Source: Rosa chinensis (lineage: Eukaryota > Streptophyta > Magnoliopsida > Rosales > Rosaceae). From it: 64,000 bases of DNA. Positions within the stretch are counted from its first letter, which is position 1; the number at the start of each line of letters is the position of its first letter. The stretch covers positions 28,494,956 through 28,558,955 of the forward strand of contig NC_037094.1 of assembly GCF_002994745.2 (NCBI RefSeq), given 5' to 3'. The translations under genes were made by a program, and so were the position numbers. Shown here in pieces: positions 22,456 through 33,471 of this stretch. Under the pieces are notes generated by a model. It had not been told where the DNA came from, made no database searches, and saw only the letters and a program-made list of their open reading frames with translations.

Positions 22456-24144
22456 CTCAAAAAAATTCAAGTACAGTCACAGCCGCTCTCTCTAACCTAG
22501 GGTTAGGGTTTTTTAGCCTCCTGCGTAGCTTATTCTCTTTGTCACGTCAATGACAACGATCGATGTAATGGCAGCCCGCCTGGCCTCCTCCCTAGCCCTG
22601 GCTGACGGGAAGAAACCGGTGGATCTGCGCCCATCCAAGGGATTGAGACAACCTGAAGCGTTCATGATTGGCAAACTCCTTACGGCGAGGGAATACTCTC
22701 GCAGATCGTTCCTGGGCATGTTTCGAGCTGCATGGAGGATTAATGGCAACCTCCGGGTGGAGGAAGTCGGAGAAGATGACAGAGTTTTGCTCTCCTTCAC
22801 AGACCCATCTGATGTAGATCGTGTCTGGAAAGGCGGACCATGAGGCTATAACAGAGCTCCGATAGCCCTTTCATCGTATGACGGTGTCAGCTCGGCGGTG
22901 GATGTACCCCTCACGAAGTCATCGTACTGGATGACGCTACAAGGAATACCACCGGCATTCAGATCGGAGCGCATTATGCGCCTCATTGGCAACACGATTG
23001 GCGACCTCAAGGAAATCGATCGTCCGACATTCAGGAATCGAGTCATGCGTATTCGGGTTAAGATCGACTATGTGAAACCTCTGTTGTTCCGTCGTCGATT
23101 CTGGGTAGAAGATGAAGTCCAGTTCATAGTGCAGTTCAGGTATGACAAGATTTTCGGTCCCTGCAGCACTTGTGGATTGGTTACTCATGTTGGCCTCCCC
23201 TGCTCCGGGCCGGAACTAGTTGAAGACAATGATACACCGATGGGAGCAGTAGCACCACCCACGACCTTAGCTGTCATGCAGGAACAACCTGTACTGAACC
23301 CTCATTCTACTAGGGTGGTGATCAATAACCAAACCCTAATATTCAAAGCTCAGGTGCCAAGGAGTATACCAGAAGCTCTTATTCCTCAATCGGTGATGAA
23401 CATGCGACGACACAAGAGGCAGGTACAGATTCGGGAACTGCCTGAACCAAGACTCAATGAGAACCCAATCATCGGACTACGTAGGATTCGGGAAGATGAT
23501 GAGGTAACAATCTCTCCTAAAAAACTCCGTTTGAGTCTTGCCATTGGAAAGAACAATCTGGATGCAGTGAACATGGGATTACTATAGGGACCTTCCAATA
23601 CTATCGAACAGCCTAAGAGGAAGAGGGGACGCCCAATTGGTAGTGTCAACAAACTACCATATAGGACAGCAGGAAAAGGGAAGAATGCAAAGAAAGATGG
23701 AGAATATGACAAGACGAAGAGCAAGAAAACCAACCTGATGCCGAGGTTGTTGGCTGCTGATGAGTCTGAGGTAAGTACAAGCTCTAACCCTAAGGGGAAA
23801 GAGCAGGTGCTTGCTTAAAATATCAAAAATTTCAAGACATTCTGAACTTCAAGCCTTCTCAAGCGGGAGTGATTTCTATATGCTTTTCTAAGATGTTTCT
23901 AGTTGATATGTGTACCACAATTGAGTGCTGGCAGATTAGACTAGATGAATGATCTTGCCTTAGGAAGTGAGTTTATTCTTGCTTAGTTTGTTGGCTTGCT
24001 GTTTCAGCGAGCAACCATTTAGACTTTAATGAGTTTAGGTGTGACTTAGATAGGACATCCGGTTTGTTCCGGCTCTTCTTATGTAAGTTCTGTTAGACTC
24101 TGGCCTGTTTATTCATGGCTTTGTTATCTAATAAAATCAAATCC
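22456..24144 (+). mobile_element. ORF1-only LINE-like insertion nested in CACTA-2
   Basis: The 1,689-bp segment is bounded by the direct repeat AATTATAAAT at 22446-22455 and 24145-24154, a 10-bp target duplication typical of target-primed insertion. It begins with a leader, carries a DUF4283/zinc-knuckle reading frame (22550-23818) and ends with about 320 bases of trailer and TAATAAAATCAAATCC, without a long poly(A). There is no endonuclease or reverse transcriptase, so it would have moved with help from another LINE. It separates two blocks of CACTA-2 subterminal motifs, showing it arrived later. Confidence 0.75.
22550..23818 (+). pseudogene. LINE ORF1-type protein: DUF4283 plus CCHC zinc knuckle, two in-frame stops
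   Basis: A single frame of 422 codons runs from ATG 22550 to TAA 23816-23818, interrupted by TGA at 22841-22843 (where the family usually has Trp, in GGPWGY) and TAG at 23585-23587. The N-terminal half is a DUF4283 domain (SRRSFLGMFRAAWRI, VLLSFTDPSDVDRVWKGGP), then SYWMTLQGIPPAFRSE, then a knuckle GPCSTCGLVTHVGLPC with C..C....H....C spacing. The tail is basic and includes KRKRGRPIGSVNK. This is the arrangement of ORF1 of plant L1-type LINEs and of the many host genes derived from them. Confidence 0.88.
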
Positions 24145-24586
24145 AATTATAAATGTAGCTACAACAACAAATAACTGATGTTTCTTATATTTTCAGACTG
24201 CAGTTATATGTAATTGAAACATACTTAAGACCACAATTATTTGTAGTTTATAACCATTACAGACAACAAATAAGTTCTCAGCACCTAATACTTTAGTTCA
24301 TTCATACCACAGAAAGATCATGAATACTGTCTTTGAAATGGTTATTAAACAATAGAAGATAAAGATTGTTGATGTCTGTTTATATATAAGGTAACACATT
24401 TCTGTTGTCTGAAATCTTCATAAAACACACCTTTACACGTGAGGAATCAATCAGACAACAGAAGACCAAAAACATGTCTGGCGTCTGAGTGCAATCAGAC
24501 GACAGAGTTTATCTGTCGTCTGATAGCACAAGAGACGGCAGCGCCTCAGACGACAGAAAATCATGCAATCAGACGACAGATAAACT

Positions 24587-24616
24587 CTGTCGTCTGATTA
24601 ACTTTTTGGCATAGTG
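24587..24616 (-). repeat. Right terminal inverted repeat of CACTA-2
   Basis: Ends CTTTTTGGCATAGTG. Just inside it, two inverted copies of CAGACGACAGA.TAAACTCTG (24502-24592) can form a hairpin, as is usual for CACTA subterminal regions. Confidence 0.93.
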
Positions 24617-25238
24617 TAGGGAAAACCTCCTTAAACTGTTTTAGATAAGAGAGAATTAAAAAAACTTAATAATGTAAGTGAGAAAAAAATCTCTAGAAAT
24701 AGGGTAAATTGACAAAAACCCTAAAATTAAAAGTATTGAAGCGTGAGTAAATTAGCGTGTAAAGGTAAAGGAGGTATATAGATTTATCCTAATTTATATT
24801 ATAAATTCATAATTATCTTTTTTCTCTTTAATTTTTTACTTTTGAAATAGAGACAATTTTTCTTTAATTTGAAATATTTTTTCTCAATAAAAGAAAAGTT
24901 ATAAAAAGAAAAGGAATATCCCAAAAGAGATGCTTTCAAATAAATATTTTTGAATTTGCCAATTTTTTTTTAATTCACTAGGGAAAAAAAGAAAAAAAAA
25001 ATTAGTTTTAAAAGTGCAGACCAAGAAAATCTAAAAGGGGAAAGAGAGTACAGTCGTACATAGTTCGGATCCAGATTTGCACAACGACGTCATTTTGTCC
25101 CCAAAACGAGGGCACCGGATCTATCCCCGCTTCCTGCGTCGGTCTTCTTCCTTTCCCTCCTTCCTTCATCACACTCTCGTCCTCCCCTACTCATCTCTAT
25201 CCTATACCACGAATCAATTAGGGTTTAATAGCTACAAA
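24617..25238 (+). promoter_or_regulatory. Upstream region of the HSFA1 gene
   Basis: AT-rich sequence from the end of CACTA-2 to about 25020, then a more balanced stretch with CTTCCTTTCCCTCC and CT-rich tracts that looks like promoter and 5' UTR. The CACTA-2 end lies only about 690 bases upstream of the HSFA1 start codon. No heat shock element stands out by eye. Confidence 0.45.
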
Positions 25239-25259
25239 ATGTCCTCTGCAAAACCCTAG
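25239..25259 (+). promoter_or_regulatory. Candidate upstream open reading frame in the HSFA1 leader
   Basis: A six-codon frame (MSSAKP, then TAG) ends 46 bases before the HSFA1 start codon. The context AAAATGT is moderately good. Whether it lies in the mature leader depends on the transcription start, which cannot be read here. Confidence 0.4.
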
Positions 25260-25305
25260 CCTATTATCCCTTTTCAAATTTCTGCTACTACTCTTATCAA
25301 CGCAC

Positions 25306-28300
25306 ATGGCCGGTGCTAATAGCAACGCCGACGAGGCACCAGCCGGCGGTGGGGCCCAGCCGGCTCAGGCTGCGGCTGCTGCGGCGGGGGGAGGTTTGGA
25401 ATCGGCTCCGGCGCCGACGCCGTTACTGAACTCGAACGCGCCGCCGCCGTTCCTGAGCAAGACGTACGACATGGTGGACGACCCGGCGACGGACCCGATT
25501 GTGTCGTGGAGCGCCACCAACAACAGCTTCGTGGTTTGGAACCCGCCGGAGTTCGCCAGGGACCTTTTGCCCAAGTACTTCAAGCACAATAACTTCTCCA
25601 GTTTCGTCAGGCAGTTGAACACTTATGTATGTGTTTTCATTCCCTCCCTCCCTCTCTCTCTCTATCTATCTTACTTAGCTCCTCAACGTTTATGCCTTTT
25701 CTTTTGGTGATTGATTTTGTCAATGATTTTAGTCTATCTTAGCAATCCGGTATATGATTTACTCGAATGCAATCCAGATAAGTGTATGAGGATGCTGAAA
25801 AGAAACCAAGATTGTATGGATGATGGGAGAACCTTGAGAAAAGAGAGGAGAAATTAGTATGTCAGTGGTAATTTTGTTTGCGTGTGAATCCTGAAATCCT
25901 TTTCGATATCATCTCCCAGTAGGTTGTGAAGAGATTTCGGGCAAATAGGCTTGAAGTGCGAAGTGTTAGATCTGTTTTTTTACCAAGCACTTGGATTGAG
26001 AGTTGATAGTGAGTGGGGTTGGAGTTTTATTCTTGCGGTCTAATGCCATGGAAAGTATGTCAGGGTTGAAAATTTGATCTCTCTTCTTCCTCCATTGTCT
26101 CAGCAACCAGATCGTGCAGAAGTGGGGATAAAAGGGAAAGAAATTGAGTGCCAGAATGCAAGGTTAATGATAAATTAGATTTTTTTTTTTTGTAATATTG
26201 ACATCAACTAATCAAAAATATGAGCTGATATATGTAGAGCACAGGGATATGTTTCTCTTTGTGAGAGGTCTTTGATGTTGGAAAGGTCAACATTTTAATA
26301 GATAAACTACCAGATGTTTATCTGGCTTTATTTATTTATTTAATATGTTTTTTTGGAAGGGCTTATCTGGCTTTATCAAATTTAAGGAAATTTTGTGGCT
26401 TGTCATGATCGTTGTGCTATCATTACCACTTGTTCGAATTCTGGATGGCTGGATGAGGTTTTTCAGCAACTTAATCTGACCTTTTGGATACTGGGTTTTC
26501 TGACAATCTGCACAGCATATCACTTCAACGTTTCAAACAAGCATATGATTCGGATCAAATAAATCATTACTCTATATCTTTGTTGATTCTGTAAATAACT
26601 TAACATGCAGTTTTGTCAAAACTTTAGTTATTTGCATTTGTGTGTGCGCGCGCGCGGGCGACTACTGTATTGGATTGCTACCACAAATTAGTGGGTTTGT
26701 AAGTACCTGTATTGTTTATGCCATGCTAATATGGATGCCAGTAGAAAATATCAGTAGTTTGCATTTACGGAATTGCAAACATTTCTTACTGAAGCAACCT
26801 GTTTCCAGATTATGTAGTATTCTGGATAGTTGTGAACAATTTTGATAAGTTCTTTGGCTGTGGAGCATCTATGGTATCTAAAGATTCTGTGTCTTTTGAC
26901 TACTTGTTCTTGGACCTAGGAACACTATCAAGTATGCTATTACTCTATGTAAGTGGGGATGAAATGTACAGTGGTACTGCTAGGACTTTATCTAATATAG
27001 TTATTCAGGGATATAGTCATGCTCACCGAAACGGTATCAGTTCATCCATGTGGGTACTCGTACTGCATGGTCTAGTTACTTCCTAAACATCTGTCAACAC
27101 TATACTTATATTGATCCTTGTTTTGGTTAAAAAATTGCTAAGCTGTTGGAACTTGTATGCTGTTGATGGTTATTCTGTGTCATGCTAGAAATTTATGCCT
27201 TAAATGTGGTACATAATGTATTGGATCTCTGTTAGTGTCATGGGGCAATATATGTCATGTTATTGTGGAAATACCTGTAAACCAGTAGTTCAGGTTTAGG
27301 GAAATGTTGCTTGAAATATAATTATGGATAGAAATATTGGTTAAAGTTATTTGAACTAATGCAAGTTTAGAAATATCTTCTTTGAAACATGGAAATTTTG
27401 AATGATTGTAAATACTAAACCAATCACTAATGCATTAATTAGAGCCTTAGAGGTATACTTTCTGAAATAATGAATACATGATATTTGCAAGACATGTAAT
27501 GTAATCTATGGAGGGTATGCTATTGACCCATATAGCATTTGTGAAAATGCAAGTTAAAAGGTTTAGTTTTGCATTACAGAACTTATGAATCTTGTTACTG
27601 GGAGTTTGATGCTGTCTGATATCTTGTTCTGTTTTCTCCATAGGATTTATGGCTTTTGGAAAATGAGTGGATTTGTTTTCTTATTTCTTATGACTACTTT
27701 GTGCTTGACAAGGATGATGTTCATGTGCATATTGAATGGGGAGTGCACTTGTTAAGTACTGTCAATAGTGTGAGATAGAGACTACTGTGGATGTAAGCAC
27801 ACTTTTGGTGCCTGAGATGTTGAGGGTGTCCATGTGGTTAGTTAGGGGGTGCTGTGCTCATATTTCATATAGAAAGTATGAATGTCGTAAGTTACGACCT
27901 CCCCCCCTCATGTCTTTCTTTGGTTTTTGCTTCTAGGCGGACTAGACGGTTGGATTAGGACTGAGCTTTGGCTAGGCCCTACCTGAAGGATAGCTCTGTT
28001 TATATCTTAACTGGATGTAGTCGTCACATAGTTTACCTTATCTCATTTCATTTGTGTTACTGGTCTCAATTTCAAATGTTTTTATTAAAATTTAAATATG
28101 TACTTTTGGTTACTGCAAAAGCTTGGTGATCTCCTTAATCATCTCTGAGTGAAATTGGGAAGTGATGCAACATCTTGTTTTCCTAAGAATATTGATGGAA
28201 ATGTGGTTTGCAAATGGAGGGACTCAAGTTGAATGATAATCCCTGTAGTTCAGTGGTGAGCTTAGGCTCCTACAGTTTTCTTAATATATGTGTGCGCGCG

Positions 28301-29780
28301 CGCGAGCGTGCTTGTTGGTTTTCTTTAATAATAAACAGAAGCTATATTGGTCAAATTTTGTAGTTTTCTCAAGAGTGTTGATATGACATTTTTTTACCCC
28401 TTCATGAATGCTTGCCTGTCCATCGTTATATTTGTTGTTTGCTTTCATTTTTTTCTTAATCATGCAGTTCTCTTTGCCTTTTGTTATGGTGATTTAACCC
28501 TTTATTAATTTTGGGGCTAACAGGGATTTAGGAAAGTTGATCCTGACCGCTGGGAATTTGCAAATGAGGGCTTTTTGAGGGGTCAAAAACATCTTCTAAA
28601 GAGTATCAACCGGCGAAAACCTGCCCATGGACATGGTCATCAACAGCCACAGCAGCCATCACATGGACAGAGTTCAGTAGCTGCATGTGTAGAGGTTGGG
28701 AAGTTTGGTCTGGAGGAAGAGGTTGAGAGGCTTAAAAGGGACAAGAATGTGCTTATGCAGGAACTTATCAGGTTGAGGCAGCAGCAACAGTCTACTGATA
28801 ATCAGCTGCAAACAATGGTCCAACGTCTTCAAGGTATGGAGCAGCGGCAGCAACAGATGATGTCATTCCTTGCAAAGGCTGTGCAGAGTCCCGGTTTCTT
28901 GAATCAGTTTGTACAGCAGAAAAATGATAGCAATAGGCGCATAACTGAAGCCAATAAGAAAAGGAGACTCAGGGAGGAAGGAATTGCTGAAAACGAGCGT
29001 TCTGATACTCCTGATGGACAGATTGTTAAGTATCAGCCTCCGATGAATGAAGCGGCAAAGGCAATGCTCAGGCAGATGATGAAAACAAATACTTCTTCCC
29101 AGCTGGATTCTTTTAGCAACAATCTTGAGAATTTTTTGATTGGTGAGGGTTCATCATCATCCAGTGCAGTAGACAGTGGTAGCTCTTCAAGCCATGTCTC
29201 GGGAGCTACACTTCAAGAGGTCCCGCCTACTTCAGGGCGTGGACCGTTACCTGCAATTTCAGAAATAGAATCTTCTCTTAAGGCTACAACCTCTGGAGAA
29301 GTTATGAGAGATCCATTGTCAGATATTAATGTCCTCATTGGAGCGCAAGAGGCACCAGCACTTCCTATTTCTCAGGCAGATGTAATCCCTGAGGTTTCTC
29401 AGGTACAAGGTATGGCACATGGAGGTTTAATTGATATTCCTGAAGGAAACACAAAACCTGAGGCAGATGTTGGATTTATTCAAGATATGGCACCTGAAGC
29501 CGGTGATGGATTTATCGACTCCACGGCATTTGATTTTATGTCCCTAGATGTTGATAGTTTTCCCCCTGATGCTGACATTGACGCATTGCTTGACAATTCC
29601 AACTTGTGGGATTTTCTTGAACAAAGTCCTGTGCCAGATGAAATGGATTCGACCTCTGCAGAAGGCATGCCTGTGGGAAATGAAGTGCAGCCGACAGAGA
29701 ATGGGTGGGATAAAACCCAGCATATGGATAAGCTTACTGAGCAAATGGGAAATCTTAAATCAAATACTAAAGGGGTTTGA
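25306..29780 (+). CDS. HSFA1: Heat shock transcription factor, class A1
   Basis: Two exons, 25306-25626 and 28524-29780, joined at a GT/AG intron of 2,897 bp; product 525 residues. The intron falls at the position conserved in plant Hsf genes, inside the DNA-binding domain (residues 47-140; [11 protein letters not shown] joined to [17 protein letters not shown]). Residues 170-240 form the heptad oligomerisation region HR-A/B ([20 protein letters not shown]..) with the long class A spacing. NKKRRLR (251-257) is the probable nuclear localisation signal, [15 protein letters not shown] (460-474) an acidic-hydrophobic AHA activator motif, and LTEQMGNL near the C-terminus a nuclear export signal. 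The N-terminus is Ala/Gly-rich. In the family, A1 members are constitutively made master regulators held by HSP70/90 and freed by heat to bind heat shock elements. Length and motifs look complete. Confidence 0.97.
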
Positions 29781-31377
29781 TCATGTTTACTAATGTACAT
29801 TAGCTACAAACATCGTTCGAGGTAAACCCCCCCAAACTCATACTAAGTAGATCATATCAATCACCTGGTCCCTCTTATATGGCCATTGGAAAAGCAGCTA
29901 TGACTTCTGTATCAGTTCATCCTGGCATTATTTTGCACATATGGGACACAAGTTTTTGTTGTCATTACCCCTTTAGTCTCTTTAGTCATTGTGGTAGTCA
30001 GTGTTGAATGAATGCAGCGGACATAGTTGTCTTAGAGGCAAAAACTTCTGATCTTTGATCTTAGTTGTACAGGTTGATGTCCTGCTCTAGGTAGAGTGGG
30101 ACAAATCCTTTGTTTCAAAGGAATTGCTCCTAAGGGTGGCTGGTTTCTTATTAAGTTCATAATTGTTCCTTCACAGACTTCGGTTGCACTAACATCCATG
30201 TTATCACATCCTTTGCACTTGAAATGATAATACTATTTTGTGCATCTGGAAATCAATCTTATTGTTTTGCAAAGTATTCTTATATGCGCTAACAACTTGT
30301 ATGTTTTAGATTTTATACTATGAGAATCCAGATTGTTTTTTTATTTTATATTTTTGATAAAATGAGAATTTAACAGAAAGGGAAAAGCTCTATAGAATAA
30401 TTTCTGATCCAATGATATTGCAAACATGGCTTCTTTGTCCCTTTTTGCAACACCTAAAGTAGAAAAGAAACCGTGCTCTTTTGATATGGACAGTCTGTTT
30501 GTTGAATATGCATACGAGTATCCTACCTTTTGTGTACGCATAAAGAATCGGAGTTTTGAAGTATTTGATGCACCATGTGGGCATATCTGCGTTCAAATCA
30601 TGGTCCTTGCAAAATAGTTGATTCTGTTCTAGTGACCATTGGGTACGTAGTTCTCTCTAACTCTAATGAAAATAGGCGCAAATTTAATTAACACACGGCT
30701 CCGCCTTCCATATCGGATTTGATCCTAAAACCCCGATATTCAGAGATCCTGGCAGTGTATTCTTTTGCAGTTGTTGTTGGGATCTTTGCCTTATCTTGCC
30801 ACTCGCAACTGATTCATTTCAATCAATTATTTGCTCTAATTATTAGCTAATTGCATCCATGGTACTTAGCCATCACTTATTCATTGTTTTCGATCATATC
30901 CAGAATGTTAGTATAGGGCTAGAGTAGTTCATCTGACAGTCAAAAAATCACGACTAAGATGATCACAATTTCTATTTCGAATCGTAGACTTTTGGATGCG
31001 CTCTGTTTGGTAATTGTTTTTGCTCATCTCAATCCTAACCATGTATTACAAATATAAGAGTAAACTCAAACAGATCCTAACAAGAAAATGGATAGGTAAT
31101 CAACAAGAAAGCATACGTGTCGAGATAAGTAGTATTCACCTCAAAAGGTTAAAACGATCAACATTTTTACAGCACCGACTTTCCACACAAAATTCACCTG
31201 CCCGTTAATTTGGGGATACACACATCCACCTGTCAGCCCCTACTATGAGTTAGAACCAACTGGTTATGTATTAATTTTTTTTAGAATTTAAGTATTTATT
31301 TTTTCACAGATTTAAGAAGAGCATTGGATCAAAAGAGAAACAACAGATCTTGATAAGGAAGAGTAGTTAGTGTGTAA
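29781..31377. other. Intergenic region between HSFA1 and the MAPKK gene
   Basis: The first ~450 bases are probably the HSFA1 3' UTR. The rest is AT-rich without a convincing coding frame or terminal repeats. The MAPKK promoter should lie at the right end; I see no decisive TATA box. Confidence 0.45.
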
Positions 31378-32436
31378 ATGACATTAGTGAGAGAGAGAAG
31401 GCATCAGCAAGGACTAAGGCTCTCTCCACCGCCACCACCAGTGAGTGCAACAGCTGACTTCACCCACCGGAGCTTATTTCCGGCACTGTCCCCAGCCTCC
31501 AGTCCTGACTCTCCAGCCATTATTGAAAGCCTCTCCGATCTCGAGAAAGTTGAGGTTCTTGGCCACGGGGATGGCGGCACTGTCTATAAAGTACGTCACA
31601 AGAAAAGCTCATGCATTTACGCCTTGAAAGTTCTGCGGTTCGACAACAATGCCGCCACCGGTATCTTGCAACAGGTGGCGCGTGAGGCGGAGATCCTGAA
31701 ACTGGTTGACTCACCCTACGTTATAAGATGTCATGGGGTTTTTGACAGTGGGGCGTTCATGAGTCCGGATCATAGTAATAATGAGGGTGGAGGAGATTTG
31801 TGTTTTGTAATGGAGTACATGGAAGGAGGCTCACTGCACGATGTACTGCGAGCACGTCAGAGATTACCCGAGCAGCTAATCTCTCGCGTGGCAAAATGTG
31901 TTCTCCAAGGACTGCGCTATCTACATGCCATGCAGATAGTGCATAGGGACATAAAGCCTTCAAACCTCCTCATAAACGGTAGAGGGGAGATAAAGATTGC
32001 AGATTTTGGGGTCAGTCACATGGTTGCGGGTGCCGATGAGGCATGTGACTTGCACATGGGTACGTACGCTTACATGAGCCCGGAGAGATTTGATCCAGAG
32101 AGGTGGGGCGGCCGCAATGCAGATGGTTTTGCTGGAGATGTGTGGTCACTTGGATTGGTGGTGTTGCAATGCTACGTTGGCAGGTTTCCGCTAATTGGAC
32201 CGGGGCAGAAACCTGACTGGCCGACGTTGATGTGTGTGATTTGCTTTGGAGATCAGAGGCTAGAGATGCCGGAAACGGCCTCGCCGGAGTTCCGGAGTTT
32301 CATTTGGAGGTGTCTTGAGAAGGATTGGAGGAAGAGAGCAAAAGTTGATGAGCTTCTTGACCACCCTTTTGTGAATAAAACTTGTTGCGCTTCTACCGAT
32401 CAAGAGCTCGTTAATTTTGTTTTCCCTGTGGATTGA
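31378..32436 (+). CDS. MAP kinase kinase (MKK7/8/9/10 group), without activation-loop acceptors
   Basis: Intronless, 352 residues, as usual for group D plant MAPKKs. MTLVRERR at the start matches the opening of MKK7/9 proteins and serves as the basic MAPK docking site. Kinase landmarks: Gly loop LGHGDGGTVYKV (61-72), ATP-anchoring Lys84 in YALKVL, HRDIKPSNLL (189-198), DFG (209-211), GTYAYMSPERFDP (228-240), and the D(V/I)WSLGL block near 254. Catalytic residues are all present. The plant MAPKK activation motif S/T-x5-S/T should lie between GVSHM and MGT, but the positions are Ala219 and Leu225 and the intervening loop has no Ser or Thr. In the family, MAPKKK phosphorylates these sites to switch the kinase on; Arabidopsis MKK10 is a known member lacking the full motif. 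So it may be constitutively weak, activated differently, or regulatory. Confidence 0.95.
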   Translation: MTLVRERRHQQGLRLSPPPPPVSATADFTHRSLFPALSPASSPDSPAIIESLSDLEKVEVLGHGDGGTVYKVRHKKSSCIYALKVLRFDNNAATGILQQVAREAEILKLVDSPYVIRCHGVFDSGAFMSPDHSNNEGGGDLCFVMEYMEGGSLHDVLRARQRLPEQLISRVAKCVLQGLRYLHAMQIVHRDIKPSNLLINGRGEIKIADFGVSHMVAGADEACDLHMGTYAYMSPERFDPERWGGRNADGFAGDVWSLGLVVLQCYVGRFPLIGPGQKPDWPTLMCVICFGDQRLEMPETASPEFRSFIWRCLEKDWRKRAKVDELLDHPFVNKTCCASTDQELVNFVFPVD

Positions 32437-33226
32437 GTTCCTTCTTAATTTCGTTTTTTTTTTCCTTTTACACAGTTACACTCACGCGCGTTAGGTTTTT
32501 TCTTCTTTTCCAAACTTTTGAACCATTTTGCCTGGCTTTTGGTCTTTGGTTGAAGATACACAGTATGCGGATCTTGATTAATTTATATGGTATTATGATG
32601 AAATTGAGAACAAGGCAGTGGTACTTGAACTTTGATTAGGGTTTAGGATAATTGTTTATTACCATATTAATTATATGAGAAACTGAGAACGTTTTGATGC
32701 TGAACTAGCTAAATGTAGATTTTTGTTCTTTTCTTTAAACGAATTTTTATTTTTTAATTTCTATTTTTTGAAAGAAAAAAAAAGTAGGTGAAGGGCTCCC
32801 TGCCTTAACTTGAAATTTTGTTGAGTGAACCAAGAAAGATAAAAAAAAAGAATAGGGGATTAAGTCAAAACCAAACCCGAAACAAATTACAACCTCAACT
32901 AACAAAAATAACAAATGTACATGAAATCAACGGATAATAATTTGCTATTGCTATTATCTAAAATTTAGATGAAATCAACATACAAGAACTTCATATAGGT
33001 AGAATAATGATAAGTGAATCATAATTTTATATCTTACATACATCCCGTTTTATGTGATAAATAATGTGGCATAACCAAATATTTTAATGAACCAGTTTGA
33101 TATTCTAGCTTCTATACCAAATGAACTATCACAATTAGATAGGATCTGAACAAAATTTATCGGGGACCATAATATTTTAGCATTTATCCTCTTTCTCCTA
33201 TTCTTTGGATGTTCTTGGTTAAAGCA
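32437..33226. other. Intergenic region left of the copia element
   Basis: MAPKK 3' UTR and AT-rich spacer. No gene seen. The last bases before the copia target duplication (around 33215-33231) may belong to a broken exon; see the exon-like remnant at 40673-42818. Confidence 0.4.
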
Positions 33227-33231
33227 TGTTG

Positions 33232-33459
33232 TGTTGACGTGAGTCATACTTACCTTATTTATGTAGATATTCTGTAATATTTCATGATATGTAATATTCT
33301 GTAATATCTGTAGTATTATTAGGTTTACTACTTGCCTTAGGAGTAGTACTTGTCTTATTAGGCGCAATTGTAATTTGTATATAATTCATTCTTGTAAGGT
33401 GAATGAGATATTTGAGTTATTAAGTCAAAATTATCTCTTGTTTTTCGTTATATTTGATT
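33232..33459 (+). repeat. 5' LTR of the copia element
   Basis: About 228 bp, from TGTTGACGTGAGTC to ..TATATTTGATT, directly before the primer-binding site. It differs from the 3' LTR by point changes, a ~65-bp segment missing from the 3' copy and the 510-bp insertion in the 3' copy. Confidence 0.85.
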
Positions 33460-33471
33460 TGGTATCAGAGC
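33460..33471 (+). other. Primer-binding site (initiator tRNA-Met)
   Basis: TGGTATCAGAGC, the standard plant copia primer-binding site complementary to the 3' end of initiator methionine tRNA, directly after the 5' LTR. Confidence 0.93.

Larger units (their letters stand above)
16142..24616. mobile_element. CACTA-2: 8.5-kb non-autonomous CACTA element with captured gene fragment
   Basis: Left end CACTATGCCAAAAAGGTAAT at 16142; right end ..TTTTTGGCATAGTG at 24616, whose complement starts CACTATGCCAAAAAGTTAAT. Three mismatches in the first 30 bases. The 3-bp flanks are identical (TAG at 16139-16141 and 24617-24619), a perfect target duplication. Subterminal motifs CAGACGACAGA and CAGACAACA recur at 16175-16550, 22180-22440 and 24150-24600. 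No transposase is recognisable. The body holds a GMP synthase fragment near the left end and a LINE-like insertion near the right. The terminal and subterminal motifs differ from CACTA-1, so this is a separate family that must rely on another element's transposase. Confidence 0.93.

Noticed and set aside
25627..28523. Extra genes inside the long HSFA1 intron (for example frames at 26642 and 26832)
   Set aside because: Short, no domains, AT-rich; the intron is clearly defined by the conserved Hsf splice site.
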